From Lanius collurio (lineage: Eukaryota; Chordata; Aves; Passeriformes; Laniidae): a DNA stretch of 64,000 bases. The notes below the pieces were generated by a model, which was not told the DNA's origin, made no database searches, and worked only from the letters and a program-made list of their open reading frames with translations. Where the stretch lies: assembly GCA_020086605.1 (NCBI GenBank), contig JACBWW010000041.1:1781947-1845946 (forward strand). Direction: 5' to 3'. The number at the start of each line of letters is the position of its first letter. Position 1 is the first letter of the stretch. Shown piece after piece: positions 24,186 through 37,387 of the stretch. A program made the translations under genes and the position numbers.

Positions 24186-25250
24186 GTAAAATGCCTCTCT
24201 TGTATGGTTTTGCTCATTAATCACATGCTTCTATTAACTTTGTTTCTTTCCTAAAGCGTGTTTGCCCGACATCTTTAACCCCAGTGATTGACTGTTTAAT
24301 CTTTATGCACAGCTCAGGAGAAAAGAAGTTTGTGTGTAAGGTGATGTAATTTCCACATTCTGCTTGGCAAGTATGGAATTACAGTTTGAATGTTTTCTTT
24401 AGAATGTTCCCTCTAACAAGGGAAAAAGAAATCAGTAAAAGCTTTTGCAAAACATTAGGGCAAAATTATATCCTTTTTTTCCTTGTTATTGAAATGAAAG
24501 TATTGTAATGCTGTGTAGTTTATAGAGAAATCCTATTGACCAAATGGACTAAAATTCACCTCTTCATTTCAAATGGTGGCAAGAGATGATTTTACAACAA
24601 AGAAACAAAGAGCAGACCAAATCTGAGCTTTCTTTGTTAGTAATCCTAGCAATGACTTTTATCAATTTAGAAATGCATTATGCTGATGTAAAACTAGCAT
24701 CCAAACTATCCCAGTATTACCCAGTTTATTTATGTTAAAAGCCATATTTGTAATGGTATAATGTCATCTTTTGAAATGCAACATTAGGGGGAATTTTTTT
24801 CCCCAATGAAATCTTCACAGTCCTTTTGCTAAATTTCAATTGCATCTTAAAAATCCATTAGGTTTCCAAGTTGCTCTATTATATGCTTTTGTAGAGTGTT
24901 AGAGTGAGGCAGAAGTGACTTTTCTGCACAGAATCTCCTCCCTGTTCAATAGTTTTCAAAGAAAATGTGCATTTCTACAGCCACCTTGATGACACATAAA
25001 CCCCAAACATTTGCCTACACATCAGTTTAATTAAAATTCTGCAGCATCCTTTCCAATCCTGGCACCTGGGATGTCCAACAGGAAAGAATGATTATGGTGG
25101 GAATCAACCTAAAGGCCTCTTTTGGAATTTTGCATACCCCTCATGCCACAGGAAAAGCATCCTGGAATTTTGGGGTGGATGGAGAAATAGTACAGTGTGA
25201 GGGATCCCGGTGGGTGTGGCAGTGTTTTAAATGCACTCTCTGATTTTCAG
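24186..25250 (+). other. SHANK2: SHANK2 intron
   Basis: A 1.07 kb AT-rich intron that ends ctgattttcag. I looked in it for a 21-nt DSRIFLS microexon and found none. Confidence 0.85.
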
Positions 25251-27648
25251 GAATAACGGAGGAAGAGCGGCAGTTTCTGGCCCCTCCTATGCTGAAGTTT
25301 ACCAGGAGTCTTTCAATGCCTGACACCTCTGAAGATATCCCACCGCCACCACAGTCCTTACCTCCCTCACCGCCGCCACCTTCTCCCTCTCTGTACAACT
25401 CCCCCAAATCCCTCACGTCCCGCAGCTACGGAACAATCAAACCTCCATTTAACCAGAATTCAGGTGCAAAAATCTCTTTGGTTAGGCCCGAGAGCGTGGG
25501 GACGATGATAAGGGACAAAGGGATCTATTACAGGCGGGAGCTGGACCGATACTCCCTGGACTCGGAAGATCTGTACAACCGGAGTGCCGCAGCTCAGGCG
25601 AATTTCAGGAGCAAGAGGGGCCAGATGCCAGAAAACCCCTATTCCGAGGTTGGCAAGATCGCCAGCAAAGCAGTTTATGTGCCGGCCAAGCCAGCCCGGC
25701 GGAAGGGGATGCTGGTGAAACAATCCAACGTGGAGGACAGTCCAGAAAAGACCTGCTCTATTCCAATCCCAACCATCATCGTCAAAGAGCCATCCACCAG
25801 CAGCAGCGGGAAAAGCAGCCAAGGGAGCAGCATGGAGATCGATCCTCAGTCTTCGGAGCAGCCCGGCCAGCTCCGGCCCGACGACAGCTTGGGAGTCAGC
25901 AGTCCCTTCGCAGCAGCCATCGCGGGGGCCGTGAGGGACAGGGAAAAGAGGCTGGAAGCGAGGCGCAATTCCCCGGCCTTCCTCTCCACAGACCTGGGAG
26001 ACGAGGACGTTGGATTAACGCCACCGACACCACGCATGAGGCAGTCCAAGTTCACCGAGGAGGCAATGTTTAGCAGTGAGGATGGTTTCAGACAGCTCAT
26101 GTCACCATCTCCCATCCCCGCCCCCAGAGAGCCCGAAAACCTTTTTAACAGCAACGAGCCCAGCAGCCAGAGCGACTCAAGGACATTGAATGCTCCGTCC
26201 AAAACGAAAGGTACTGACAACAGCACGGTGCCAGCCAAGCCCACGAGTGCTCCCGGCTCGGATAGCTACGTCCACCCCGTCACAGGGAAGCTGTTGGATC
26301 CGAACTCGCCACTTGCCCTCGCGCTCTCTGCCAGGGACAGAGCCATGAAAGAGCAGACACAGCAGATTCCAGGCAAAGGGGACGCTGTCAAAACCGACCT
26401 TAACAAACCGCTTTACATCGACACCAAGCTGAGACCCAACATGGAAACGACTTTTCCTGTTACTGCCACTGTCACCAGGCAAAACACCCGCGGCCTCTTG
26501 AGACGGCAGGAGACTGAGAACAAGTACGAGATGGATGCAGGAAAAGAAAAGAAAGCTGAGGAGAAGAAGAACATGTTGATAAACATCGTGGATACCTCAC
26601 AGCAAAAGTCGGCTGGCCTGTTGATGGTGCACACCGTGGACACGGCGAAGTCGGATGATACTCCCGAGGATGAGGAGGAAAAGGGAACTGAGATGGAGCC
26701 AAGCCCTGAGAACTCCCCGCCGGAGAGGCCGGAGGGCAGCGAGGAAGTGGAGAGCGAGCTGAGCGTCCCTGCGGCGCCCGAGCCCCCGGCTTCTCCCTGC
26801 AAAACCATCATGGCCGCCAGCTCCGTGGACGACCCCGTCATCCTGCCCTTCCGCATCCCCCCGCCGCCCCTGGCCTCGGTGGACATCGACGAGGAGTTCC
26901 TGTTCACCGAGCCGCTGCCTCCTCCCTTGGAGTTCGCCAACAGCTTCGACATCCCCGACGACCGCGCAGCGCCCGGCTCGGCACTGACGGACCTGATGGC
27001 GCAGAGGAAGAACGGCACCCCTTCGCCCAGCCAGCCAGCAAACTCCTTGGACGGCAAAAAGCAAGCGAGTCTCTCAAACTGTTTGCCTGCCTCCTTCCTG
27101 CCACCCCCCGACAGCTTCGACAACGTCACCGACTCTGGCATCGAGGAGGTCGACAGTCGGAGCAGCAGTGACCATCACCTAGAGACAACCAGCACTATCT
27201 CAACGGTGTCCAGCATCTCTACCTTATCCTCGGAAGGAGGGGAGAACGTGGATACTTGTACAGTCTATGCAGATGGGCAAACATTTCTGGTGGACAAACC
27301 CCCAGTACCTCCTAAGCCAAAAATGAAGCCCATAATCAACAAAAGCAATGCACTTTACAAGGATGCGCTGATCGAGGAAACTGTAGACAGCTTTGTGATC
27401 CCTCCTCCCGCTCCGCCCCCGCCTCCCATCAGTGCCCAGCCCAACCTGGCGAAAGTTGTCCCCCAAAGGACATCCAAGCTATGGGGGGACGTGCCAGAGG
27501 TGAAAAGCCCCATTCTCTCAGGCCCCAAGGCTAATGTCATTAGTGAATTGAACTCAATACTCCAGCAAATGAACAGAGAGAAATCCTCAAAGCCAGGGGA
27601 GGGATTGGAGTCGCCAACTGGAACGAAAACTGCAAGTCTCAGTACAAG
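25251..27648 (+). CDS. SHANK2: SHANK2 large exon: proline-rich region with Homer and cortactin ligand motifs
   Basis: The exon starts after tgattttcag and ends before gtaaaag. It is 2,398 nt, phase 1 in and phase 2 out, and encodes about 800 residues. It opens GITEEERQFLAPPMLKFTRS. It contains proline runs (IPPPPQSLPPSPPPPSPS near the start, FRIPPPPL, VIPPPAPPPPP near the end) and the strongly conserved RRELDRYSLDSEDLY, KRGQMPENPYSEVGKIASKA and NVEDSPEKTCSIPIPTIIVK. It also holds a Homer EVH1-type PPxxF motif (PPLEF) and the cortactin SH3 ligand KPPVPPKP. Most of the region is expected to be disordered. The GC content is much higher than in the flanking introns. Large antisense frames here are shadows. 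Confidence 0.97.
26921..26935 (+). other. SHANK2: Homer-binding motif PPLEF in SHANK2
   Basis: The codons cct ccc ttg gag ttc give P-P-L-E-F inside EPLPPPLEFANSFDIPDD. It fits the PPxxF ligand of Homer EVH1 domains. Homer links SHANK to group I metabotropic glutamate receptors and IP3 receptors. Confidence 0.8.
27296..27319 (+). other. SHANK2: Cortactin SH3-binding motif KPPVPPKP in SHANK2
   Basis: These eight codons read K-P-P-V-P-P-K-P within FLVDKPPVPPKPKMKPII. This is the motif through which SHANK2/CortBP1 is known to bind the cortactin SH3 domain. The SH3 exons are in the same window on the opposite strand. Confidence 0.88.
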
Positions 27649-30600
27649 GTAAAAGTAATTAACCAAATCATTTTCTGAAAAGGCTTGATCTCTTTTTTTT
27701 TTTTTTGCCATCCCTTTGCTGACTTGTCCTGTAAATCACATAGATGAAAGGAGAGTGTACTCTCTATTTGCTTAACGAATGGTCTGTGTCAAACAAGAAT
27801 TTCTTACACTGTCACCATTTGTGTTGCCTATGTGATAGGACAGGAGCTTTCTCAGTCTTCAACTTCAAGGCAGTTTGCACCAACCTTTCAGTTGTTTTGA
27901 TGTGAATTTCTTAGATTTCTCTTTAATTTTTTCTCCTCTTTAAGTTTTTTTTTCCTCTTTAGTTAGTTTTCCTTTTAAAATATGGTGATAATTTAATTTT
28001 GCTTCAGTCCCATGAGGTATTTTGGCTTCAAACGGGTAAAAAGTGTTTTTGCCAAAGGTTGCTTCACATTCACTGTGTGGTGTCATTTGACTCATGCTGA
28101 GACCTCTCCTAATCTGCTTCATCATAAAGTATTTCAGAGAATTGCTTGTTAAAATCGCTTTGCACTGTCCATGTTATTACTAAATCACATCTGTATGGTA
28201 TGTAGACATAACACCACAAAATTCACAGTCATTAAAAAAGAAAGGTAATTTTCTTCATTTTATTAGGAGACCAAAGTATTTGTTTTTGCAAAAAGGCCGT
28301 GCTGACTTTGTTTTTTTTAAAAAAAACCAAGGTGGCACTTAAGTAAATTTTATTAGAATTATTCTGGTGATTAATAAATATCTCAACCTTTGGAAAGCTG
28401 CTGCACTTTGCAAGCATGAAGATAATTTGTTTTTAAGGGAAGAGTGTCTCTGCTGATTGCAAAGATTGCTCATTCAGAAAACAGTGTGATCCACAGGCTC
28501 AGCATCACACAGTTAGATAGCATTTCCTGCAAGATGGAAGCCATCAAACTGGTGGCAGGGAGGGATTTCAATTTTTAGAACTGAGAAATGGGAATAAAAC
28601 ATGGAAATTCTGGAATTCCTCTCAGTGGCACTTGAATAAACAGAGGAGATTGAATTGGTTCTACAGGAAAAGCTTTCATATATACATTAAAAAAAAAAAA
28701 AGAACATTATTTTTGCTAGATGTTGATCATGTTTCTTGTTAAGCCCCATGAGCATATTGTCTGTAGCTTCATGTGTATAATATTATTTATCAGCTTTTAT
28801 TTTTAAACTGAAAGGTATTTCCAGGTTACAGTGGAGATCTTTAGCATCCCTATTTTATTAGAAAATAACCGAGGCCACCAACTACAATGTACTGTAAATA
28901 TGTCGAGGTGCTCTCATTACTGAGAGGAAAATGAAAAGTAGAAGTAAATAGAAACACTTTTTTTTGTCAAAATATATTTAAAAAGGTATAAAGAGTGGAG
29001 AGAAATTGAAAAACTGTAGCACTTCCCTGGAGAAAAGCAAACTATTATGTAAGAAAAAGTAGCCCCATCTGTTACATTTTAGAGGAAGCTCTGACCTAGT
29101 GTTACAAATATATGTTGCTTTTCCATCCTTGAGATTTTAATTTTTCCCACTCAGCTTTGGCAAATTGCTACGTTTTCATTATGGAATACAGAGGCTCAAT
29201 TAGGGAAAAACAAAAAACAAAATAACCACCCAAAGCATTATTTCAGTGGGGCTGAAACCCTGCATTTTCCCCTGAAATGCAAGCCCAAACACTCATCTTT
29301 GCAAACCAGAGAGAGGATCCTGGGATGTGCCAGTGCCAGGAGAGCTGTGAGGGAATAAATGGGATAAGCTGGCAGTGGCAAAGAGCAGCAAAACTCTTGG
29401 CTGTCGTTTGACACCTCCACAGAATTCCCAGTGGGAACAGGAGGCAAGAGGGCTGGGTTTTGTTTCCTGACGTTTCCCAAACTGATGTGATTATTTCTTA
29501 ATTATGAGCTGAGTTGAAGCTGCTAAAACCACCAGGAAAGGTTGCTAAGGATTTCTTTTTTAAGCAAATAGTAATCTGGAGACAGCAGAAGGGAGCCAGC
29601 AGTCTACAGATGCTGGAAGTGTGTTTGAGAAGGTGCTACAGGCAGTGTCTTTTCATCTCAGTGAGGGTAAGGCAGAGAGATGGAAATGGAGACATTCACT
29701 TGTGGATTCAGAAGCCCTGTGGTTTCTTTCACTACTTTTACTCCTGCTTTATCTCTCTAAAAGTTAAGTAAATTGCAGATTTTCTAGCCTGACTGCACAA
29801 CTGACACAATTTTTTGCAAAGCTGTCAAATATTATGACCAAGGAATACAATCTTGTGAAAATTTCAAGTGCAAAAGATAATGTTTAAATTTCAAAGGCAA
29901 GATTCCTGAAGTTTCTTGGTATCTTTTTGTCCCCCTAATACTCTAAAGCCTGTGACAACCAATTGTAGAGCTTGCAGCCCTTCCCCTGTGAGCATTAGAA
30001 AGGGACCAAGGAATTTTGGCTCACAAAAAGCAGGGATTCTGCTGAATTAAAGAACAACTCGTTAGCTCTGCCAACAGAGCAGTGATAATAAATGAGCCTC
30101 TTCTTATCCTTCAGCCAAGGAGAGGGATTGGGAAGTGTTATAAATAGGAGCAGCGATCGCTGCCTCGCTTGGGCGGCGTTCGCAGCGCAGGCAGCCTGAT
30201 GAAATTAAAAATATGTAGCTGCTTATGGGGCCATACATGAAATTAGAGACCAGATTGGGATCCTAAATCCCACTAGGAACTCTCTTTGCACAGCCAGTAG
30301 ATGTAAAACTGGGGTTCACTCCAGGCAATTGCCCTGTTGAGGTGGCACGGGCGTGAATTAAACTACAGATAGTTGGGTGATGGCTGGCTGCAGAAACCCA
30401 TAAAAATACCTTCTAGGTGTGTTTTTGATAAAAAAGGATTAGGAAGAGGTCATTCTCCAATCCTGGACAACATTTCTCAATTATTCCATTAAAATCACCC
30501 TAAACTTGTTTTTATTCTCTGCACCTGGGTTTGGCAATCAATTTTCCAGGGTGTATTTATAGTTTTCCCGTGGTTCTTATGGAGACACCAAGCTTGAAGA

Positions 30601-33600
30601 TTTTTAAATAGAGCATGGAAACACTTGGCTGGAAACCATCTGCTCCTCAGTGGCAGTGACCAGCCCGTGGGATAGGGAAAAGGAGCCCAGTAGGAGCAGG
30701 GAAAGGAGAAAGAAGTGAGAGGATGCACTTGCTTACTTTGTACTAATTAATGTGTAATTAAGGGGGTTGATGAGAAGGTTCAGGCAGAGAGCTCCAGATC
30801 CCACTCCCAACTTCGGCCACCATTTATTTTGAGAAATGATGGCCATCAGTTGTGGTGACAGATGTTTTAATCTGGTTTATCCATGCCCTCCTGTGGGTGA
30901 GGAGAACAGGACGTGTCCACCACCATGCCATAAATACAGCAGGGCTATAAATCCACTTGAGAGGCCCCTGGCTTTTATGGGGAGCTGATGAAAGAACGGG
31001 GAGAAGAGCAGAGCAGGGCTCTCACTGGGAGAGGGGAGGAGTGTTTGCTGTGCCTGTGACCCGGCAGTGGCATAGCAACGTGACCATCAGGTGCCAGCCC
31101 CTGACATCCAGGGGACAAAGTCAGCGTGGCTGAGGCAGGGTAAACCCAGTGGCTGCCAGGGACACACAGCCCAGCCCTGGGGAACACAGCATCCTCCCTC
31201 CCTCCCTCTGTGCCTCGGGAGCACTGATAAGGAATCATGAACAGCAGCTTCTGCTGCTGCCCACCAGCAGCACTGCACCAAAATGATCTGTGGCTTTGCC
31301 AGAGGGAGAAGCACTTTCTGTTTCTGTGTTTGTCCAGCTGTGTTTGCACAATCCTGTGGCCTCTGGGGCACATTGGCATCACTGCTGGTGGTGGGAAGTG
31401 CTCATGATAAGTGTGGGAGGTGTGGAGAGTGCATAACCAGGTGGAGTCGAGTCCTCTAGGAAGAATAATCTGCACTGTGCTGGAATAACAAGTTTTAAAA
31501 GTGAAACAGGCCAGTGGTTTTGGCCACCTCTGAATTAGTTATTTCCTGTCTATCTGGAAAAGTTCCTTTTGTTTTCCCACAAACAGGTAAGGCAGAATTG
31601 AACTTAGTAGGGAGTCCTGTATAGGGACTGGTCCTACATTTGGGTTATTGTGAAGAATGTCTGGGTTTGGCAGAGGATGAAATAAGTGCCTTGATTTTTC
31701 ACTTGCTGCTCTCCCATTAGACTCATTTCACATCGTTAACTGTTTGCCAGCCGATTTCACAGGACTGCTTGCTTCGTCAGTGATTTCTGCAGTGTTTCAG
31801 TCATTCCATTTTGTCATTTTTATTTGCTGTCATGACTGCTGTTGTCAGAGGAGGGTCATGCTGAAGTGCCATGAAGTAAGTGCCAACCATAAAGCATGGA
31901 CTATTCTATGTTGTACATTCTGCTGCCTTTTAATGCTCACTCATTGTTATTGCGTTTCAGTGAGTTTGGTGGTGACTGTGTTTCTCACAGTGCGGTGTGG
32001 ATTAGATCATCCTAATCCAGAAATGGTAGCCATCCTAAAATGGGACCTAGGATGTCATCTCAAGGTGAAATAAAAGTCACGTTCATCAGAGGAGTACTCA
32101 GAAAATATGTTGGTAACATGAGCACAGAAGACCAGATTCCTGAATGTGTCTGAGCACCTAAACAAGGGGAAAGGCTTTTCTGATGTGGCCGTATTCTGCC
32201 AGATTTGGGGAGGTGAAGGGGTGGGGAGGGATAATTAATACAGTTTTACACACCTTTGTGGGGCTAAAAGTAAAGACAAACCAGCCCTTGTGGTCATGTT
32301 TTGTCCTTGAAAGCTGTGGGATTCCCCCCTTTCTCCTTCCAGCTTCCTTTTCCCTGCAGTTACCTGAGCACAGAGGGCTGAGGCTCCCTCCTGGCCCAGC
32401 ACCATCCCCTTCCCCGCTGGTTTCCTGACATTTCACATGGAAACTCCTGCTCCTGAAGAGACAGACTCCCACAGACCTCCCTGATTGTTCCTCACTGGCA
32501 GCAGACACGTCTCAATTCTTGTCCCCAAAATAACCCAGTTTTGAGGAGCTCTGGATCCTGCCAGTCACCGTGTCAGCCCTTGTTCCTCATCTGCCCCCAA
32601 AACAGACAATTCTTGCCTTGCTTTCCTGCTGTACAATTTTCCTCTGACAACCCAAGAAGAAAGTAAAAAATATTAAGAGGGGAAGGCAAAGTTTGGGCAT
32701 TGTGTGGCCTCCGAGATCTGTAGGACTTTTATTTCTTGCAGTACCCCCATACAGGGACTCCATGTGTTGCTCCTCTTGGTTTTTAAATGTCTTCCTTTGA
32801 TACAATGGAAAAGCTGTGTCAGAACCAGCAAGTCTTCCAGAAAGTTCCAGGATAAACCAGCTCCCAGGAGCTGAGAATAAAGTGGTTTTTTATTTTTCCA
32901 TGGGAGCTGCTGCACTAATTATCTTCTGATATTAACATTAAATTTGAATCTTGCAAATATAATTGAAAATTTTAAAGAATTTCCTTCCTACAAGCTGTGC
33001 TGATGGCTTTTATACTTGGAGGCCACATGGTTGTGACATATAGGTTATATATTTCGATTTTAATATGAGGCAACATAATGGGCATTGCAATCAGTGCAGG
33101 CTCACAGCAGCAAATGTTTATAAATTACCACCATATGCTGACTCTAATGGAGCAAATTTTATTTTAAATAATTATCTGACTTTTCACCTTTTTTAAAATG
33201 AAATTTGGGGTTTGGCAGGTTTAATATGGATTTAGCATGTTTAGGATAACGGATAATCAAATAAGGCATCAGAAATTGATTAAGAATCTGGAAACCCCAT
33301 AACACAACAAACCGTGCCTGCTCTCCAGCTGGAATGTGCTGGCTCCTTATTGATCAGGGTACCAATCAACCATAAAATGCAAGACAGATGGTTGTTTCAA
33401 GGCTGTGTCTGCACCCCAGATCGTATGGGAGATGTCATAAATTATAATTTAGGATGCACAGGAGTTACATAAATATCCTTGTTTTTTTTTTCCCCTGGAT
33501 TACAATTACAGTGCAGCACGGAAGAATGGAGGTGATATGGCAGGTGGAAAAGGGGAAAAGAACATGGGAAAATAATCTTGGAGTGAAAGGCTTGGAACTG

Positions 33601-36301
33601 AAAGCCTGGAAGTGCTTCAGCAGACTTCCCTGAGCTTCCCCAGGGCTGTGCCCATGCCATGAGGCCTGAGCACTCACATGGCTGTGAACTGAGCTGGTGT
33701 TGCAACCTCTGCAATCAACTAAAATTTAAAAAAAAAAAAAAAACAAAACTAATCACTCTCACAAAGTTTTGTTTTAATAACCATCAGTCCTGAACCTCTG
33801 GCTTGGAAAAAGCAAGATGCCCTCAGGCCTCCTGCTGCTCCTTGCAGCCATGTGAAGCCAAAATTTTGATCCAGGCTGGCAGGAAGCAAAGCACTGGGAT
33901 GGCCGGGATGCTTTGCTTGCCCCGGGTATTCTTGCCTGTGGGGCTGGCAAGGTCAGGGAACACTAGCCAAGGAATACTTCAAATGAGAGCATGGAGTTTG
34001 CTTCTGTTTCACTTGTTTAACATCCTTCATTTAAAGGAAGATGGCAGTAGTTTCCTGAACAGGGCAGGGAGTCTTCAAGAGGAGCAGCAGTAAAAGGGAG
34101 TTGCAAAGCACTGAGCCTGGAGTTGTCAGTCAAGCAATAGAAATTATCTTTCATCACCTGGAATAAAAGAAGGTGGATTTTCATCATCCATTTGATCTTA
34201 CCACAATGGATGTGAATACAAAACCCTCATTTCTAGCATTTGCAAGACAGGAAAGTAAAGTAGGAGGGTGATTGCAGGTAAAGATGGGGGATTCATTTCC
34301 CTGTTTATACAAAGCTCATTCTTGCCATCACTAGGACAGCACTACCCCAACCTTTTTCAAAGCAGACTTTTTGTTGGCTTTAAATTACAGCATGCCTTAG
34401 TAATGAGTGTGAGACTCCTAATGCTGAGGTAAAGGAGGTGGAAATAACTTGCTCCCCTTGGTTAGCAGAATTGAATAGTCTCTTGCCATAGACTTTTTAT
34501 TTGTAAGAACGCTTAGCTCCAGCCCTGGAAGACAATGAGAGCCATTAGACTCCAAAAACATCATAGGAAACACTCAGAACTATGCCAAGTGTTTCCTTTC
34601 TTTGTTAAATTACAAAGCCATAAGTGCTGGAAACTTGTTCCTACTGGGTTTTAAGTGAAGTACCAATCTTCCAAAGAGATCCCCCTGTTCCCATTGAGCT
34701 ACACGGAGCAGCTGTGGGAAATCAGTGGGAATGTTGGTGCGAATAAGACGTGTGCTCTCTGAAAAGTGCTTTTTTCGGTGCTCCTCTCGTGGCAGGGAGC
34801 TTTATTTGGGTGGGACCTGCCGAGAGACGGGAGCAGGAACTCGGTGTGGCAGAGCTGCACTTCCCCAGGCTCTGGGGGTGAAGTGCCAAAGCCCCAGGGG
34901 GGATGCAGGGAGCACTCACTGGGCTCTCCACAGGCAGGGAATCTCTGTCTCCAGCTCAGGGCTGCAGTGGGGGACAAAGGGATGAATAACCTGCTTGTTA
35001 GCATTGCCCCATGGTACCAGTACCCTGCTTTTCCTTCAGCTCCATAAGATTCTTTTGCACAGCAGTGGATCTGCTGGATTAATGGCAGCATTTCCATCTG
35101 ACACCAGGCACCCAAGCCATCCTCAGTTCTGCCAGGCATGGGGACAGTGTGGCACTAGGAAGCAGAGGGCTTCTCTCAGGGTCTGCACTGGAAATCTCAG
35201 TACAGCATCAGCCACATTGTCCTCTGGAGTCCATGGCATTGCTTCCAGGATAAATAAACCCTTCCTTTGGTCTGGAAGTGCTTTAAATTAATGTCTGAAG
35301 GTTTTCCCAGTCGGCAGGATATTTCTGAAGTGAAGAACACTGGAGCTCCAGGCACCCGAGGGCTCTGTGGAGCATCCTGAAGTGCATGCGCCGACTGGCA
35401 GGCTCTTCCCGTGGGAATAAAGGCTGTGGGGTCAAGCCTTTGATGACATGAACAGACTCAAACCTTCTAAATTTGTTTCTGTAGCCAGTAGGCAGAAGCA
35501 GAGGGTCCTGCTCCTTCACCCACCCTGTCAGGCTGGGCATCAGAGAGAGCCTCTCAGCGAGGTTCATGGCTGCTTCATTTGTAACCAGAAACTCGTTTGC
35601 TTTAGGCAAAACCTGATCCCAGCTACATCACTTCCAGTCATGCCCAGGAAAAAGCATTTTGTCTCCTTAATTTTGCAATGAAACTGCCAGAGTATAATTT
35701 CTCTGTGGAAGGAAATAGACACTAAGAAGTTTTAGGCACCTTAGAAGGACTGGTTTATGCTTAAAGCATGGATAGAAAGGGAAATAAGGGCAGCTTGTTG
35801 TATAAACAAACAGGACCACAAACATTCTGCAAAATTCACGGAGGGAAGCCCAAAGATCCAAAATCCACTGCTCCTGAAACTTTCCACAAATACTCTTATT
35901 AACCATGCTTTGTGTAAAGCCAGAACTGAAGGACTCCGACCCTCCACGTGGCAAAGGGAAGATCAACTCCAGGTCGTGCTTTAGGGGAGCACAAAGTGCT
36001 CGTGTGCATGTTCCACTCAGTGTTTCTCATTTAACCAGGAGTTAATTTGAGAACAAGAGTTAAAAAGGGAAAGAATGTGCTCTGGAAGGTGTTTTTTTTC
36101 CTGGACTGCTCATAAGCAAAGGTCTTTAACTATGGCTTACCATTGGTGGTGGTTTTCTGGGAAGGAGTTAACGATACATTTTTGTGCTGCGAGTTAAAGT
36201 GTGAACCCCCCCGAGCATTGCCATGCCGGGATTGCCACGTGCTGCTGGGGCCGTGCTGCTGCCTGGCAGCTCTAACTGTGCCTGTCTGTTTGCAATTGCA
36301 G
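27649..36301 (+). other. SHANK2: SHANK2 last intron
   Basis: An 8.65 kb intron ending ctgtctgtttgcaattgcag. It is AT-rich with A-runs at about 28,688 and 33,728. A TATA-like box beside a small CpG cluster lies at 30,139-30,192. I see no repeat that I can name with confidence, and no exon. Confidence 0.85.
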
Positions 36302-36875
36302 GAGCACGGAAGTCATGAGTACTGTCTCAGGTACACGAAGTACAACAATCACTTTCACTGTCCGACCCGGAGCCAGCCAGCCGATCACACTGCAGAGCAG
36401 GTCCCCAGACTATGACAGCAGGACCTCAGGAGCAAGGCACGCTCCCAGCCCTGTGGTTTCACCAACAGAGATCAATAAAGACATCATGCCTGCTCCTCTG
36501 ACTGCTTCTGCTTCAGCCTCATCTCCTTCTCCAACTCTGTCCGATGTATTTAGCCTACCCAGCCAGCCCCCTTCTGGGGACTTATTTGGCTTGACCACAG
36601 GGCGCAGCAGGTCTCCTTCTCCCTCAATATTACAACAGCCAATCTCAAATAAGCCTTTTACAACTAAGCCTGTCCACCTGTGGACTAAACCAGATGTGGC
36701 AGATTGGTTGGAAAGTCTAAACTTAGGTGAACATAAAGAAACATTTATGGACAATGAAATAGATGGCACACATTTACCAAATCTACAGAAGGAAGATCTG
36801 ATAGACCTTGGAGTGACTAGAGTTGGGCACAGAATGAACATAGAAAGAGCTTTGAAGCAGCTGCTGGACAGATAA
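36302..36875 (+). CDS. SHANK2: SHANK2 last coding exon: PxxP linker and SAM domain
   Basis: The exon starts after caattgcag and is in frame with the large exon (AG plus G gives Arg). It encodes RSTEVMSTVSGTRSTTITFT and a Ser/Pro-rich linker with SPVVSPTEINKD and SLPSQPPSGDLFGL. From VHLWTKPDVADWLESLNLGE to the end (36,672-36,872) is the SAM domain, finishing VTRVGHRMNIERALKQLLDR and a TAA stop. The SAM domain of SHANK2/3 forms helical polymers and is needed for postsynaptic placement. Length and residues match the family closely. Confidence 0.97.
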
Positions 36876-37335
36876 GAATAGCTATTTTGCCTCACAAACT
36901 TCTGTTGATAACTAGAGATGGGCTGGTACTGACATACCCCAAATGCCTTGTCTGTCTGCGAGTGCCAGCAAAATTGGGGGGGAGGGGGAAAACAGATGAA
37001 TTCCTGGTACTCAGGTGATGCAGACTGTCTGCTACATGCCCAAACACAAACCTAAAGATGCTAAAGAAGTGGGGCCACTTTATTTCAAAGCTGTGGGGAG
37101 ATGTGAGAGAGAGACAGTTGTTAACTTCAATATCTCTTTATACTGCCCTTGGCCGGCACCAACGCGTGACGATTTTCTTTTAAAATTGCAAACATTTCAG
37201 GGCTTCTTTTATTGAAAGAAAAAAAAAATTGCATTTTNCCTGCCAGAATCCAGGGCTGGGAGTGGGGGCAGAGAGAGCTTTCCAGGAGACTTCTGTCAGC
37301 AGGGGAGAAACACCCACAGCTCCTTTTAAAAACAA

Positions 37336-37387
37336 AATTATTACTATTATTATTACTATTATTATTACTATTATTATTACTATTATT
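37336..37387. repeat. ATT/ACT dodecamer repeat in SHANK2 3' UTR
   Basis: About four copies of a 12-base unit made of three ATT and one ACT triplet. Confidence 0.9.

Noticed and set aside
26413..27141. 242-codon open frame on the - strand
   Set aside because: It lies wholly antisense to the well-supported SHANK2 large exon; low-complexity Ser/Gly-rich text is the shadow of its Pro/Ser/Glu codons.
31087..31475. Overlapping 94- and 166-codon - strand frames in the last SHANK2 intron
   Set aside because: No domain and no splice sites joining SHANK2; GC-rich intron sequence.
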